From the NCBI GenBank assembly GCA_017547245.1, contig JAFYQD010000008.1, positions 124,001 to 188,000 on the forward strand: a DNA stretch of 64,000 bases. The letters are read 5' to 3'. The position numbers and the translations under genes are program-made. Positions 1 through 7,856 of this stretch are shown in pieces (within the stretch, counting starts at the first letter, position 1; each line of letters starts with the position of its first letter). The DNA is from Oscillospiraceae bacterium (GTDB lineage Bacteria > Bacillota > Clostridia > Oscillospirales > Ruminococcaceae). A model generated the notes under the pieces. It did not search any database, was not told the origin of the DNA, and saw only the letters and a program-made list of their open reading frames with translations.

Positions 1-430
1 TCATGGCAGCCGAGGTGTATTCGCCGTTTGCCACCTGGTCAAAGCATTTGTCAAAAATGGCCTCGCAGCGGCTGTCGGTGATATAGTCGATGCCCTTGCC
101 GCAGGTGGAAATATAGATTTCCTGATTGTCAAAATCGATGAGAAAAAGCGCACCGCTGTAATCGGCCCCCACGCCAAATTCGTTGGCAAGATAGAAGCTG
201 TCGGCCACCGCACGGGAGGAATTGCCCATGGCGTCGTCGATGGTCAGAATGACCCAGTCAAGGCCGGTTTCTTCCCGAAGGGAGGCAATGGTTTCTTCCA
301 GCAGAAGTTCGCTGCCGGCAGGAATGACCTCGGAATAGTCAAACACACGCTGGTCGGCAGCCATAACGGTGGAAGAAAGCGCAAACAGCAGGGTAAGGAT
401 GAGCAGAACAGCAAGAATTTGTTTTTTCAT
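1..430 (-). CDS. TPM-domain membrane/secreted protein (YdjH/YgcG-like), C-terminus beyond the left edge
   Basis: An open frame of 143 codons runs from an ATG at 430 off the left edge, so only the N-terminus is visible. It begins with a lysine-led hydrophobic signal peptide ending near VMAAD, followed by a TPM-type domain: a predicted alpha/beta fold with LDWVILTIDD, a GAL(F)LIDF strand and a Y(I)STCGKG turn. The start codon overlaps the TGA of the upstream zinc-ribbon gene (ATGA), so the two are translationally coupled. In B. subtilis, ydjH encodes the equivalent TPM protein in the ydjFGHI operon, where it acts at the membrane with YdjG and YdjI. Assignment to the TPM family is by fold pattern and context; the C-terminal membrane segment expected for YdjH cannot be seen. 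Confidence 0.7.
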   Translation of the reverse strand, partial: MKKQILAVLLILTLLFALSSTVMAADQRVFDYSEVIPAGSELLLEETIASLREETGLDWVILTIDDAMGNSSRAVADSFYLANEFGVGADYSGALFLIDFDNQEIYISTCGKGIDYITDSRCEAIFDKCFDQVANGEYTSAAM

Positions 431-1488
431 CGCAGCCACCATCCTATCAACATCAAAATCAGGAAAGAGGCCAGACCAACGCCAAGGGTGGCAAGGTTGA
501 GCTTGCGTTTGTCGACAGGGGCTTCACCGCAGACCTTGCCGGTCTGGCCGTTTACGGCATAGTGGTAAAGCTTGTTGGTGGCCTTGTCGCGATAGGCCAG
601 TACCCAAACGGGCAGCAGCGAATAGCTCCAGTCTGTTTTTTTGACCGTGCAGCGGGAGTCGTTCAAAGAAACCGAGTCGTATCCGCTGATCTGCTGACGA
701 ATCATGGAAGCGGCGTACTCGTTGACCTCCTGCTGAACGGCGGCGGTCATTTCTTCCTGTTCAATATCTCTTTTTTCAGCCTGAAAACCCGAAAGGAAGC
801 TCATATCGAAATCCTTAAGACCGCCGGCATCATAGGGCTGAACCCCTTCCACCAGCTGTGCATCGGCCTTTTTCAGGGCTGTTTTGGTTATATCCTTAAA
901 GTGGATATCGGCCTTGCGTGAGATATTGTATAGGCTGGTTTCGGTGTATTCAATGTCACCGATGCGCCAAAGGCGCAGATTGCGTCCGGTGCCTTCCACA
1001 CTGGCGTGTACATCGCAGTCCACCATCCAATGGGGGAAATAGACACCGGTCAGCTTTTCCACCTGATCGTCCGAGAAAAAGCCCCTGGGCACAAAGCTTT
1101 TGCTTTTCAGCCAGTTTTTCAGGTCCTGGGTCACCTTTTCTTTGGGTACGGCAAAGGGGATGATTTTTTCTGGCAGATAGCGTCCCTCCAGCCGTCCGGC
1201 AAGCACAACGGGGTTGTGGCAATAAAAGCAGAAGGTGGCGGCGGTGGTTTCGCAGGTGACAACCTGGGCACCGCAGCTGGGGCAGTTATACACCACGGCT
1301 TCTTCGGAAGGTGCTTCCTTACGGGAAGAAGGCTCTTCTGCTTCGGGTTCTTTTTCCAGAGGGAATTTATCTTTCAAAGCCTCTTCATCAAACTTGGAAA
1401 GACAGTATTCACAGGCAAACTTTTGGCTGGCGGGGTCAAATTTCAGCCCGCCGCCGCAGTTTGGACATTTGTATGTAACAACAGCCAA
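427..1488 (-). CDS. Zinc-ribbon protein with C-terminal membrane anchor (YdjG-like)
   Basis: The 353-residue protein starts with two PriA/TFIIB-like zinc ribbons. The first has CPNC near residue 8 and CEYC near 27; the second has CPSC near 70 and CFYC near 86. The middle is soluble and of unknown fold. The last 25 residues form one hydrophobic helix ending LIGWWLR, so the bulk is probably cytoplasmic and tethered at the C-terminus. It lies between a YdjI-like gene and a TPM-domain gene, the same order as ydjI-ydjG-ydjH-type genes in Bacillus, where YdjG helps anchor YdjI at the membrane. The gap to the upstream gene is 26 nt and the downstream gene overlaps by 4 nt. Its role as a membrane-stress scaffold is inferred from this synteny; no catalytic motif is visible. 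Confidence 0.72.
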   Translation of the reverse strand: MAVVTYKCPNCGGGLKFDPASQKFACEYCLSKFDEEALKDKFPLEKEPEAEEPSSRKEAPSEEAVVYNCPSCGAQVVTCETTAATFCFYCHNPVVLAGRLEGRYLPEKIIPFAVPKEKVTQDLKNWLKSKSFVPRGFFSDDQVEKLTGVYFPHWMVDCDVHASVEGTGRNLRLWRIGDIEYTETSLYNISRKADIHFKDITKTALKKADAQLVEGVQPYDAGGLKDFDMSFLSGFQAEKRDIEQEEMTAAVQQEVNEYAASMIRQQISGYDSVSLNDSRCTVKKTDWSYSLLPVWVLAYRDKATNKLYHYAVNGQTGKVCGEAPVDKRKLNLATLGVGLASFLILMLIGWWLR

Positions 1489-1514
1489 TGGTCATCAACT
1501 CCAAAGGTTAAAAA

Positions 1515-2774
1515 TCAGTTGGCAGGCTTGGGCTGGCCGCAGGTGGGGCAGAAGTTGCCCTTGCATTTGGCGCCGCAGCTGCAGGTCCATTCATCGCCGG
1601 CAGGCTTGGCCTTGCCGCAGTTGGGGCAGAAATTGCCGCTGCACTTGGTGCCGCAGGCGCAGGTCCATTCATTGCTGGCAGGTTTGGCCTTGCCGCAGTT
1701 GGGGCAGAAGTTGCCGCTGCACTGGGCACCGCAGGCACAGGTCCAGGTGTTGGCGGGTGCGGCAGGCTGCTGTGCGGCCATCTGCTGCTGGTTGGCATTG
1801 CTGGCGGCGGCAACAACACCGCCGGTGGCGTTCAGGCCCATGCCCATACCCATAAAGCCGGCCATGGCGCCGCCTTCGTTGCTGCCGGCGGCTTCCAGAC
1901 CACGGGCGATGGCGCCCTGTACAAAACCTTCGCGTACACCGGGGTCACCCAGCATGGCGCCCTGGTTGCGCATATTGATCAGCTTCTGACTTTCTTCGTC
2001 ATAGCTGATGCTGGCAATGCCCACAGACTGAATTTCAAAACCACGGTTCTGTTTCCAGTCGGCATCCAGAATGTCGTTCATGTATTTGCTCAGCTCACGG
2101 CTCTTGGAAGGCATGAAGGAAATCCGCTGGCCGTCGGCCGAATACTGGTTGACTGCGGCCTGCAGAGCTTCCAGAAATTCAGAAAGGTACTGTTCGTTGA
2201 TGTCATTGATGTCTACACGGGTGGCGCTGCGGGGAATGGCCTCGGCATAGAACAGCAGGGGGTCGGTAATCTTGATGGAATAGGTGCCGTGGGTGCGCAG
2301 GAAAAGTTCGCTGTTATAGAAATTGTCAAAATAGTTGATGGCGTTGGGGGTGCCAAACTTAATGCCCTTGATTTCCTGCAGGTTGATAAAGAATACCTGC
2401 TGGGCCTTGGGGGTAACACCGCCATACTTGACACGCTGGAAGGTTTCCTTCAGGGCATCGCCAAACTGGCCGTTGAACAGCGAGGGGGCCGAGTCGTTCT
2501 TTACAGTGTAGTAACCCTCTTCGGCGGTATAGTCAATTACCTTGCCGCCATCCACCAACAACATAAACTGGTTGGGATAAACATGGATGACCGAACCGTC
2601 GGATACATAGTTTTCGGTTCCGCGGGTGTTGCTGCTGCGCTTGTCATCTTTGCGTACGGCAACGCCCTTGGCAAACACTGTGGTGTCGCTCATGGCGTCA
2701 GATTCGATAACCTCCAGCCACTGGTCGGCCAAACCGCCGCCGATGGCGCCAACTACTGCTTTGATAATACCCAT
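1515..2774 (-). CDS. SPFH/virion-core family protein with three C-terminal zinc ribbons (YdjI-like)
   Basis: The 419-residue frame starts at the ATG at 2774, preceded by a perfect AGGAGG seven bases upstream; a longer frame from 2807 has no such site. The N-terminus (GIIKAVVGAIGGGLADQW) and the body match the SPFH-like 'virion core protein' family typified by B. subtilis YdjI, which forms membrane-associated assemblies with PspA-type proteins. The region around residues 295-330 is rich in Gly, Met and Ala, followed by a Gln/Ala linker. The tail holds three tandem four-cysteine zinc ribbons (WTCxCG...CxxNFCPxCG). It is first in a minus-strand operon with the zinc-ribbon and TPM genes. No pspA homologue is present in the window. 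Confidence 0.8.
   Translation of the reverse strand: MGIIKAVVGAIGGGLADQWLEVIESDAMSDTTVFAKGVAVRKDDKRSSNTRGTENYVSDGSVIHVYPNQFMLLVDGGKVIDYTAEEGYYTVKNDSAPSLFNGQFGDALKETFQRVKYGGVTPKAQQVFFINLQEIKGIKFGTPNAINYFDNFYNSELFLRTHGTYSIKITDPLLFYAEAIPRSATRVDINDINEQYLSEFLEALQAAVNQYSADGQRISFMPSKSRELSKYMNDILDADWKQNRGFEIQSVGIASISYDEESQKLINMRNQGAMLGDPGVREGFVQGAIARGLEAAGSNEGGAMAGFMGMGMGLNATGGVVAAASNANQQQMAAQQPAAPANTWTCACGAQCSGNFCPNCGKAKPASNEWTCACGTKCSGNFCPNCGKAKPAGDEWTCSCGAKCKGNFCPTCGQPKPAN
1518..1745 (-). repeat. Three tandem 78-bp zinc-ribbon coding repeats
   Basis: The 3' end of the YdjI-like gene encodes three consecutive copies of a 26-residue unit, each with a four-cysteine ribbon (CACG, then C, then CPNCGKAKPA). 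The third copy is the most diverged (CSCG, CPTCGQPKPA). DNA identity between the first two copies is high, so this looks like recent in-frame duplication and may vary in copy number between strains. Confidence 0.85.
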
Positions 2775-2819
2775 AATAAATACCTCCTGAGAGTGAAGAA
2801 TGTACATGTGGATGTTTTT

Positions 2820-2828
2820 ATTGTATCA
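2820..2828 (-). promoter_or_regulatory. Extended -10 promoter of the ydj-like operon
   Basis: Reading leftward, TGATACAAT gives an extended -10 (TG, one base, TACAAT) about 45 nt before the ydjI-like start. The -35 region is weak (TTGATT, spacing about 21). No SigW-type TGAAAC/CGTA pair was seen, unlike the B. subtilis operon. Confidence 0.5.
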
Positions 2829-2910
2829 ACTGAAAAAAGATTTTACAATCAAAAACCAGAAATTGCCTGCCAAAGAATTGTTCCCATATGTGTGGATTAT
2901 TACGGAAAAA

Positions 2911-2946
2911 AAGACCCCTCCGGCATGGCCGAAGGGGCAGTTTTTT
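2911..2946. terminator. Terminator after the Rrf2 gene, usable in both directions
   Basis: The stem CCCCTcCGGC/GCCGaAGGGG has a three-base loop and is flanked by an A-run on the left and a T-run on the right. On the minus strand the single mismatch becomes a G-U pair, so it fits best as the Rrf2 terminator just upstream of the ydj-like operon. Confidence 0.75.
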
Positions 2947-3352
2947 ACTTTTCGCAGAGCAGGTCGGCCAAAGTGTATTCCTTCAGAATGCCGTCCAGAC
3001 GGTTCTGCATATCCTTCAGATGGCAGTGGATGGTGCAATCGCCTTCCATTGCTTTGCGGCGTTCACACTCATAGCCGCAGTTGGTGCAGGCGTTGATCAG
3101 GTGTTCTTCGCCGGTGGCACACATTATTTCGTAAAGGGTAAGTTCATCCGGCTGGGCAACAAGGCGGCAGCCGCCGGTGGTACCGCGGCTAACCTGAACA
3201 AACCCACCGGTGGAAAGCTTTTTCAGAATTTTATAGGCAAACTGCTTGGGAATTTTTTCTTCGTCGCAAATTTGGGGGATGCTGCGGAGCTGACCGCCGC
3301 TTAGTGCGCGCAAAATTCTAAGGGCATAGTCGGTTTCTCGAGTAATCAGCAA
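2945..3352 (-). CDS. Rrf2 family transcriptional regulator
   Basis: The 135-residue protein has the typical Rrf2 opening (TRETDYALRILRALS), a winged helix with a recognition region QFAYKILKKL, the wing GG-VSRGTTGGCRL, and the linker DELTLYEIM. The C-terminal part carries a cluster of cysteines (CTNCGYEC then CTIHC), more than the three of IscR, so it may bind an Fe-S cluster or sense redox or metal; this is inference. It is a single-gene unit with its own strong promoter and terminator. An AT-rich imperfect inverted repeat between the -10 and the ribosome site suggests autoregulation. Neither neighbour is an isc/suf gene, so the regulon cannot be deduced here. Confidence 0.88.
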   Translation of the reverse strand: MLITRETDYALRILRALSGGQLRSIPQICDEEKIPKQFAYKILKKLSTGGFVQVSRGTTGGCRLVAQPDELTLYEIMCATGEEHLINACTNCGYECERRKAMEGDCTIHCHLKDMQNRLDGILKEYTLADLLCEK

Positions 3353-3370
3353 GGCAGTTACCTCCTTTCA

Positions 3371-3417
3371 TATATTTGAATATACATATGATAACAAATC
3401 TTGCGGTTAATTGTCAA
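3371..3417 (-). promoter_or_regulatory. Rrf2 gene promoter and possible autoregulatory operator
   Basis: On the minus strand TTGACA (3412-3417) and TATCAT (3388-3393) are spaced by 18 nt. Immediately downstream, ATATGTATATTCAAATATAT (3371-3390) is an AT-rich imperfect palindrome overlapping the expected transcription start, a common operator position for Rrf2 proteins. Operator function is inferred. Confidence 0.65.
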
Positions 3418-3445
3418 GTATACAGGTGAAATTATAGAAGAACTG

Positions 3446-3474
3446 TCGACAATGGAAAAAGAATGTGATAAAAT
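3446..3474 (+). promoter_or_regulatory. Promoter of the zinc-ribbon/DUF4870-like gene
   Basis: TCGACA (3446-3451) and TAAAAT (3469-3474) have a 17-nt spacer, about 50 nt before the start codon at 3525. The -35 element is only a moderate match. Confidence 0.5.
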
Positions 3475-3524
3475 ATTTTCACAAAAATGTCGTTTGAATG
3501 TGTGCGACAAGGAGGTATACCAAT

Positions 3525-3986
3525 ATGTCTTATTGTTCCAAATGCGGCTCTAAAATAGAATCCAATGCTCAGTTCTGCACCCAGTGCGGAGCCCCGGTGG
3601 AAGGCGGCGCAGCCAAGACCATGCCCGAATTTGACCTGAACCAGCTGGGCAAGGACAGCGTGGACTCCACCGCTGCATTCAGCGCACAGGATATCAGCGA
3701 AAACAAGGTGATCTGCATTCTGTGCTATTTTGGCCTGCTGCTGCTCATTCCTCTGCTGGTCAAGAAGGATTCGGCCTTTGCACGCTTTCACAGCAATCAG
3801 GGCCTGATTCTGTTTATCTTCGATATTTTGGTTTCCATTTTGGCTGCTGTTCCCGTTGTGGGTTGGATCATCAGCATTGTGGGTTCGATTGCCGGTGTTG
3901 TTTTCTGGATTATGGGTATTGTAAACGTACTCAACGGCCGTGCAAAAACCCTGCCGCTGATCGGTGGCATCACCCTTATCAAGTAA
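3525..3986 (+). CDS. Zinc-ribbon membrane protein, DUF4870/Tic20-like
   Basis: The start at 3525 is chosen because AAGGAGG lies just upstream; an in-frame ATG at 3498 lacks a ribosome site. The 153-residue product begins with a four-cysteine zinc ribbon (YCSKCG and FCTQCG in the first 25 residues) and a short polar linker. A DUF4870-like membrane domain follows, with the characteristic ARFHSNQG signature near residue 92 and three hydrophobic helices. The function of the family is unknown; the pattern is a small bitopic or polytopic membrane protein with a cytoplasmic zinc finger. It is monocistronic with its own promoter and terminator. It is one of four zinc-ribbon proteins in the window. 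Confidence 0.78.
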   Translation: MSYCSKCGSKIESNAQFCTQCGAPVEGGAAKTMPEFDLNQLGKDSVDSTAAFSAQDISENKVICILCYFGLLLLIPLLVKKDSAFARFHSNQGLILFIFDILVSILAAVPVVGWIISIVGSIAGVVFWIMGIVNVLNGRAKTLPLIGGITLIK

Positions 3987-3991
3987 ACCAT

Positions 3992-4023
3992 AAAAAACCC
4001 GGGTCGAAAGACCCGGGTTTTTT
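3992..4023. terminator. Shared bidirectional terminator
   Basis: A perfect 14-bp stem (AAAAAACCCGGGTC) with a GAAA loop lies between the convergent zinc-ribbon gene (+) and thioesterase gene (-) and can serve both. Confidence 0.95.
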
Positions 4024-4025
4024 GC

Positions 4026-4505
4026 TTAAAAATGTTCTTTGCGGCGCTGTTTGCGCAGGGCGTTGCGGCGCTGGCCGGCTTCCCATTCGGCTTTGTCCTC
4101 TTCGGTTTCCAGAACAAGGCTGGGAACGGCGGTGGGCTTTTCCTGTTCATCCAGGGCAACCATTACCAGATAGGCACGGTTTACCTGGGTGCGGCTGCCG
4201 TCCAGATGTTCCACAAAGGTGTCCACACGAACCTCCATACTGGTGGTACCCACATAGGTGATGCGCCCCTGCAGCACAATGGTGTTGTTGACATGGGCGG
4301 CACCTTCAAACTGCAGGTTATCGATGGCGGCGGTGGTTACGTTGCAGCCCGAGTGGCGGCGTGCAACCACACCGGCCACAATGTCAATCCATTCCATCAG
4401 GCGGCCGCCAAACAGGCGTTTGTAGCCATTGATGTGTTCGGGCATCAGAATTTGTATTTGTTCGGCGCGGCTGTCGGCCACGCGTTTGGTGGTAAGTTCG
4501 GGCAT
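4026..4505 (-). CDS. Acyl-CoA thioesterase, hotdog fold (YciA/BACH type)
   Basis: The 159-residue protein has the acyl-CoA hydrolase signature: N-G-YKRLFGGRLMEWIDIVAGVVARRH in the first third, followed by the beta strands VTTAAIDNLQFEGAAHVNN and a TSMEVRVDTF strand. Such enzymes hydrolyse acyl-CoA to free acid and CoA in the cytoplasm and often work as hexamers of hotdog domains. The charged C-terminal tail (RRNALRKQRRKEHF) is typical of the bacterial short form. It is transcribed alone from a well-formed promoter and shares a terminator with the convergent gene. Chain-length specificity cannot be read from the sequence. Confidence 0.88.
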   Translation of the reverse strand: MPELTTKRVADSRAEQIQILMPEHINGYKRLFGGRLMEWIDIVAGVVARRHSGCNVTTAAIDNLQFEGAAHVNNTIVLQGRITYVGTTSMEVRVDTFVEHLDGSRTQVNRAYLVMVALDEQEKPTAVPSLVLETEEDKAEWEAGQRRNALRKQRRKEHF

Positions 4506-4535
4506 AAAGGAATCTCCTTTCAGGGGGATAAAATG

Positions 4536-4564
4536 ATTGTATCATCCATCGATAAGGTTGGCAA
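4536..4564 (-). promoter_or_regulatory. Promoter of the thioesterase gene
   Basis: On the minus strand TTGCCA (4559-4564), a 17-nt spacer and TACAAT (4536-4541) lie about 30 nt before the start. It is divergent from the metalloprotease promoter, and the two core promoters lie side by side. Confidence 0.7.
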
Positions 4565-4569
4565 GGCAC

Positions 4570-4598
4570 TTGTTTGAGGATGTGAAATGGTGTAAAAT
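4570..4598 (+). promoter_or_regulatory. Promoter of the ygjP-like/trmB operon
   Basis: TTGTTT (4570-4575) and TAAAAT (4593-4598) have 17-nt spacing, about 30 nt before the start at 4628. Confidence 0.6.
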
Positions 4599-4627
4599 AA
4601 AGCGGTAATTTTTAAGGGGGGAAGGCC

Positions 4628-5332
4628 ATGAAACGTACCATAAATCATCATGGCATTTCTCTGGAATATGAGTTTACCCCAAAACCTGTCAAAAATATCA
4701 ACCTTAGGGTGCGCTCCGACGGAAGTGTGGCCGTTTCGGCCCCCCGTTGGGTGACCAAAGGGCAGGTGGAAGAGTTCCTTCTGGCCCGTTGGGACTGGCT
4801 GATCAAAACCCGTGCCGGAAATCTTGGGAACAATATGCCGCAGTTTGGCTGGCAGGACGGTGAAACATTCCACTTGTTGGGGCAGCCCATAACGGTGAAG
4901 CATCAAAGCGGCAGCAAAAATGCCGCACAGCTGCAGGAAAACATCCTTCGGCTGACATTGGACACCCCAAACAGTGCCCAAAAGGTGGGGGAAAAGTGGT
5001 ACGACACCTTCTGTGTCCAACAGACGGCTTTACTGGAGGAACGGGTTTGGAGTCGTTTTCGGTCCATGGGGACGGAACGTCCCACCCTGCGTCTGCGGTG
5101 GATGACCTCACGCTGGGGCAGCTGTATGAGCAAACAGGGCGTTATCACCCTGAACAAAAGGCTGTTCAGTCTGCCGCCCCATCTGGCGGAATATGTGCTG
5201 CTGCACGAATACTGCCATCTGCTGCACCCCGACCACCAAAGCGGTTTTTACAGCCTGTTGGAAGAGTTTGTACCCCACCGCAAACAACTGGACAAACAAC
5301 TGAAAAGCGGCGCATACCGCTTTGTTAGATAG
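4628..5332 (+). CDS. M48/YgjP-type metal-dependent hydrolase (DUF45)
   Basis: The 234-residue protein has the YgjP architecture. It has an N-terminal beta-rich region (KNINLRVRSDGSVAVSAPRW), then RWMTSRWGSC near residue 160, and the zinc-binding HEYCHLLHPDH with the HExxH-like spacing near residue 197. In canonical members the motif is HExxH; here it reads HEYCH, which fits. The family are predicted cytoplasmic metalloproteases of unknown substrate. The gene is followed after 11 nt by trmB, so the two are probably co-transcribed, although no functional link is known. Confidence 0.85.
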   Translation: MKRTINHHGISLEYEFTPKPVKNINLRVRSDGSVAVSAPRWVTKGQVEEFLLARWDWLIKTRAGNLGNNMPQFGWQDGETFHLLGQPITVKHQSGSKNAAQLQENILRLTLDTPNSAQKVGEKWYDTFCVQQTALLEERVWSRFRSMGTERPTLRLRWMTSRWGSCMSKQGVITLNKRLFSLPPHLAEYVLLHEYCHLLHPDHQSGFYSLLEEFVPHRKQLDKQLKSGAYRFVR

Positions 5333-5343
5333 GAGAGATTTGC

Positions 5344-6009
5344 TTGAGAATCAGAACCAAACCCTGGGCCAAGCCCGAATTGGCCGCCTGTCCTTATTTT
5401 ACCGATGACCCTGCCTCGCTGAAGGAACACTGGGCCGAAAAATACCCTCGTACCCAGCCTTTCCACATCGAAATTGGCTGCGGAAAGGGCGGATTCATCT
5501 CTCAAATTGCCCCTGCCCACCCCGAAATAAACTATCTTGCGCTGGATATCAAGCGTGAGATGGTGGCCTTTGCCCGCCGCAAATCCGAAAAAAGCTATGC
5601 CGAAGCAGGCATTCCGGTGGATAACCTGATGCTGGCCCTGAGCAACGCCGACCGCATTGCCGAGTTCTTTGGCCCGGAAGATAAGGTGGAGCGTATCTAT
5701 CTCAACTTCTCAAACCCCTGGCCCAAAGCTGGCCACCACAAGCGCCGCCTGACCCATCCCCGTTTTTTGGTTCAGTACAAAAGCTTTTTGGCCCCCGGCG
5801 GCGAAATTCATTTCAAAACCGATGACGATGACCTGTTTGATGCTACTTTGCAGTATCTGGAGGAAAGCGGCTTTGCCGTGCTGCGCATGACCCGTGACCT
5901 GCATGCCGATATGCCGGCCGACAATGTCATCACCGAACACGAAACCATGTTTACCGAACAGGGCATCCCCATCAAGATGCTGGTGGCGGCAGTAAAAACC
6001 GAAGAATAA
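5344..6009 (+). CDS. trmB: tRNA (guanine-46-N7)-methyltransferase
   Basis: TrmB uses SAM to form m7G46 in the variable loop of many tRNAs. The 221-residue frame starts at TTG (5344), preceded by AGGAGA. The N-terminus is the usual TrmB RIRTKPWAKPEL. The SAM-binding motif is IEIGCGKGGFI near residue 42, followed by NYLALDIKREMV, and the family signature YLNFSNPWPKAGHHKRRLTHPRFL lies near residue 119. FKTDDDDLF near residue 159 is also diagnostic. Length and motifs are all typical. It ends in a strong terminator shared with the convergent thrS. Confidence 0.96.
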   Translation: MRIRTKPWAKPELAACPYFTDDPASLKEHWAEKYPRTQPFHIEIGCGKGGFISQIAPAHPEINYLALDIKREMVAFARRKSEKSYAEAGIPVDNLMLALSNADRIAEFFGPEDKVERIYLNFSNPWPKAGHHKRRLTHPRFLVQYKSFLAPGGEIHFKTDDDDLFDATLQYLEESGFAVLRMTRDLHADMPADNVITEHETMFTEQGIPIKMLVAAVKTEE

Positions 6010-6013
6010 CGCA

Positions 6014-6046
6014 AAAAAGACCGACGCAAATGCGTCGGTCTTTTCT
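6014..6046. terminator. Shared bidirectional terminator between trmB and thrS
   Basis: The perfect 10-bp stem GACCGACGCA/TGCGTCGGTC has a two-base loop with an A-run on the left and T-rich sequence on the right. Confidence 0.92.
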
Positions 6047-6058
6047 TTTAAGTTGTGC

Positions 6059-7822
6059 TTAGCGGCGTTCGCCGATTTCGGCAATCAGTTCGGCCACAAA
6101 TTCGTCAATGGTGGTAACGGTGTTCTGTGCGGTATCGCGCTTGCGGATGCTGATGGTCTTGTTTTCAGCTTCTTCGGCACCGATGATCAGCATATAGGGA
6201 ACACGGTCAACCTGCTGGGCTTCGCGGATCTTATAACCGATCTTTTCGTTGCGCTTGTCCAGTTCAACACGTACGCCGGCAGCTTCCAGGATGTCGGTGA
6301 TGGCTGCGGCATATTCCATGCTCTTTTCAGATACGGGCAGTACCTTTACCTGCAGGGGAGCCAGCCAGGTGGGGAACTTGCCTGCATAGTGCTCGGTGAT
6401 AACGCCGATAAAGCGTTCGATAGAGCCCAGAACTACGCGGTGAATCATTACGGGGCGATGCTTGCCGCCGTCTTCGCCAACATATTCCAGTTCAAAGCGT
6501 TCGGGCAGCTGCATATCCAGCTGGATGGTGCCGCACTGCCAGGTACGACCCAGCGAGTCGGCCAGATGGAAGTCCAGCTTGGGACCGTAGAAAGCGCCGT
6601 CGCCTTCGTTGATGATGTAATCCTTGCCCATTTCTTCCACAGCGGCCTTCAGGGTGTTGGTGGCAAAATCCCAATCCTTTTCGTCGCCCATGTGGTCTTC
6701 GGGCATGGTGGAAACTTCAATCTGATAGCTCAGGCCGAATACCGAGTAAACTTCGTCAAACAGCTTGACAACGTTCTTGATTTCGTCCTTCATCTGGTCC
6801 CAGGTCATAAAGATGTGGGCGTCATCCTGGGTAAAGCAGCGTACACGGAACAGGCCGTGCAGTGCGCCCGAAAGTTCATGACGGTGTACCAGACCCAGTT
6901 CGCCAACACGCAGGGGCAGTTCGCGATAGCTGTGGGGCTCGCTTGCATAAACCAGCATGCCGCCGGGGCAGTTCATGGGCTTGATGGCAAAGTCGGTTTC
7001 GTCAATGACGGTGGTGTACATATTGTTCTTATAGTGACCCCAGTGGCCGCTGCGTTCCCACAGGTGACGGTTCATCATCATGGGGGTAGAAATTTCAACA
7101 TAACCGTAGCGCTTGTGAACTTCGCGCCAGTAGTCGATCAGGGTGTTGCGCAGCACCATGCCGTTGGGCAGGAAGAAGGGGAAGCCGGGGCCTTCGTCGG
7201 CCATCATGAACAGACCCATTTCCTTACCGATCTTGCGGTGGTCACGGCGTGCGGCTTCTTCCAGCATCTTCAGGTGAGCTTCCAGCTGTTCCTGGTTGGC
7301 AAAGGCAATGCCGTTGATGCGGGTCAGCATTTCGCGGTCCTTGTCGCCCTTCCAGTAGGCGCCGCTCTGCTGGGTTACCTTAAAGGCCTTCAGAGCCTTG
7401 GTATAGGTCAGGTGGGGGCCAACGCACATGTCAATGTATTCACCCTGCTGGAAGAAGCTGATAACAGCATCTTCGTCCAGGTCGCCGATGTGCTCAACCT
7501 TATACTTTTCGCCGCGTTCTTCCATCAGCTTGATGGCTTCTTCACGGGGCAGAATAAAGGGCTTTACGGGCAGGTTTTCCTTGACGATCTTGCGCATTTC
7601 CTTTTCGATGTTGGCCAGATCTTCGTCGGTGAGCTTGGTGCTGCCCAGGTCTACGTCATAGTAGAAGCCATTTTCGGTGGCGGGGCCATAGGCAAAAATT
7701 GCGTGGGGGAACAGGCGCTTGATGGCCTGTGCCATGATGTGGGCAGCGGTGTGACGGATAACGTGCAGCTGTTCTTCGGCGGGGCATTCGGCTACAACAC
7801 CGTCTTTGTAGATGATTTTCAT
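6059..7822 (-). CDS. thrS: Threonyl-tRNA synthetase lacking most of the TGS domain
   Basis: The enzyme charges tRNA-Thr with threonine. The start at 7822 is set by the MKIIYKDG context and the T-box immediately upstream; the open frame upstream belongs to the leader. The 587 residues contain the editing domain (HTAAHIMAQAIKRLF near residue 25, with the HxxxH pair), the class II core (MNRHLWERSGHW, the zinc-site Cys in MNCPGGM, FRVRCFTQDDAHIF) and a C-terminal anticodon-binding domain. Standard ThrS is about 635-640 residues with an N-terminal TGS domain; here only about 20 residues precede the editing domain, so TGS is essentially missing. Expression should be controlled by the T-box on uncharged tRNA-Thr. 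Confidence 0.95.
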   Translation of the reverse strand: MKIIYKDGVVAECPAEEQLHVIRHTAAHIMAQAIKRLFPHAIFAYGPATENGFYYDVDLGSTKLTDEDLANIEKEMRKIVKENLPVKPFILPREEAIKLMEERGEKYKVEHIGDLDEDAVISFFQQGEYIDMCVGPHLTYTKALKAFKVTQQSGAYWKGDKDREMLTRINGIAFANQEQLEAHLKMLEEAARRDHRKIGKEMGLFMMADEGPGFPFFLPNGMVLRNTLIDYWREVHKRYGYVEISTPMMMNRHLWERSGHWGHYKNNMYTTVIDETDFAIKPMNCPGGMLVYASEPHSYRELPLRVGELGLVHRHELSGALHGLFRVRCFTQDDAHIFMTWDQMKDEIKNVVKLFDEVYSVFGLSYQIEVSTMPEDHMGDEKDWDFATNTLKAAVEEMGKDYIINEGDGAFYGPKLDFHLADSLGRTWQCGTIQLDMQLPERFELEYVGEDGGKHRPVMIHRVVLGSIERFIGVITEHYAGKFPTWLAPLQVKVLPVSEKSMEYAAAITDILEAAGVRVELDKRNEKIGYKIREAQQVDRVPYMLIIGAEEAENKTISIRKRDTAQNTVTTIDEFVAELIAEIGERR

Positions 7823-7856
7823 GCGGTAACACTCCTTTTCTGGTGTCGAGGGCAAT

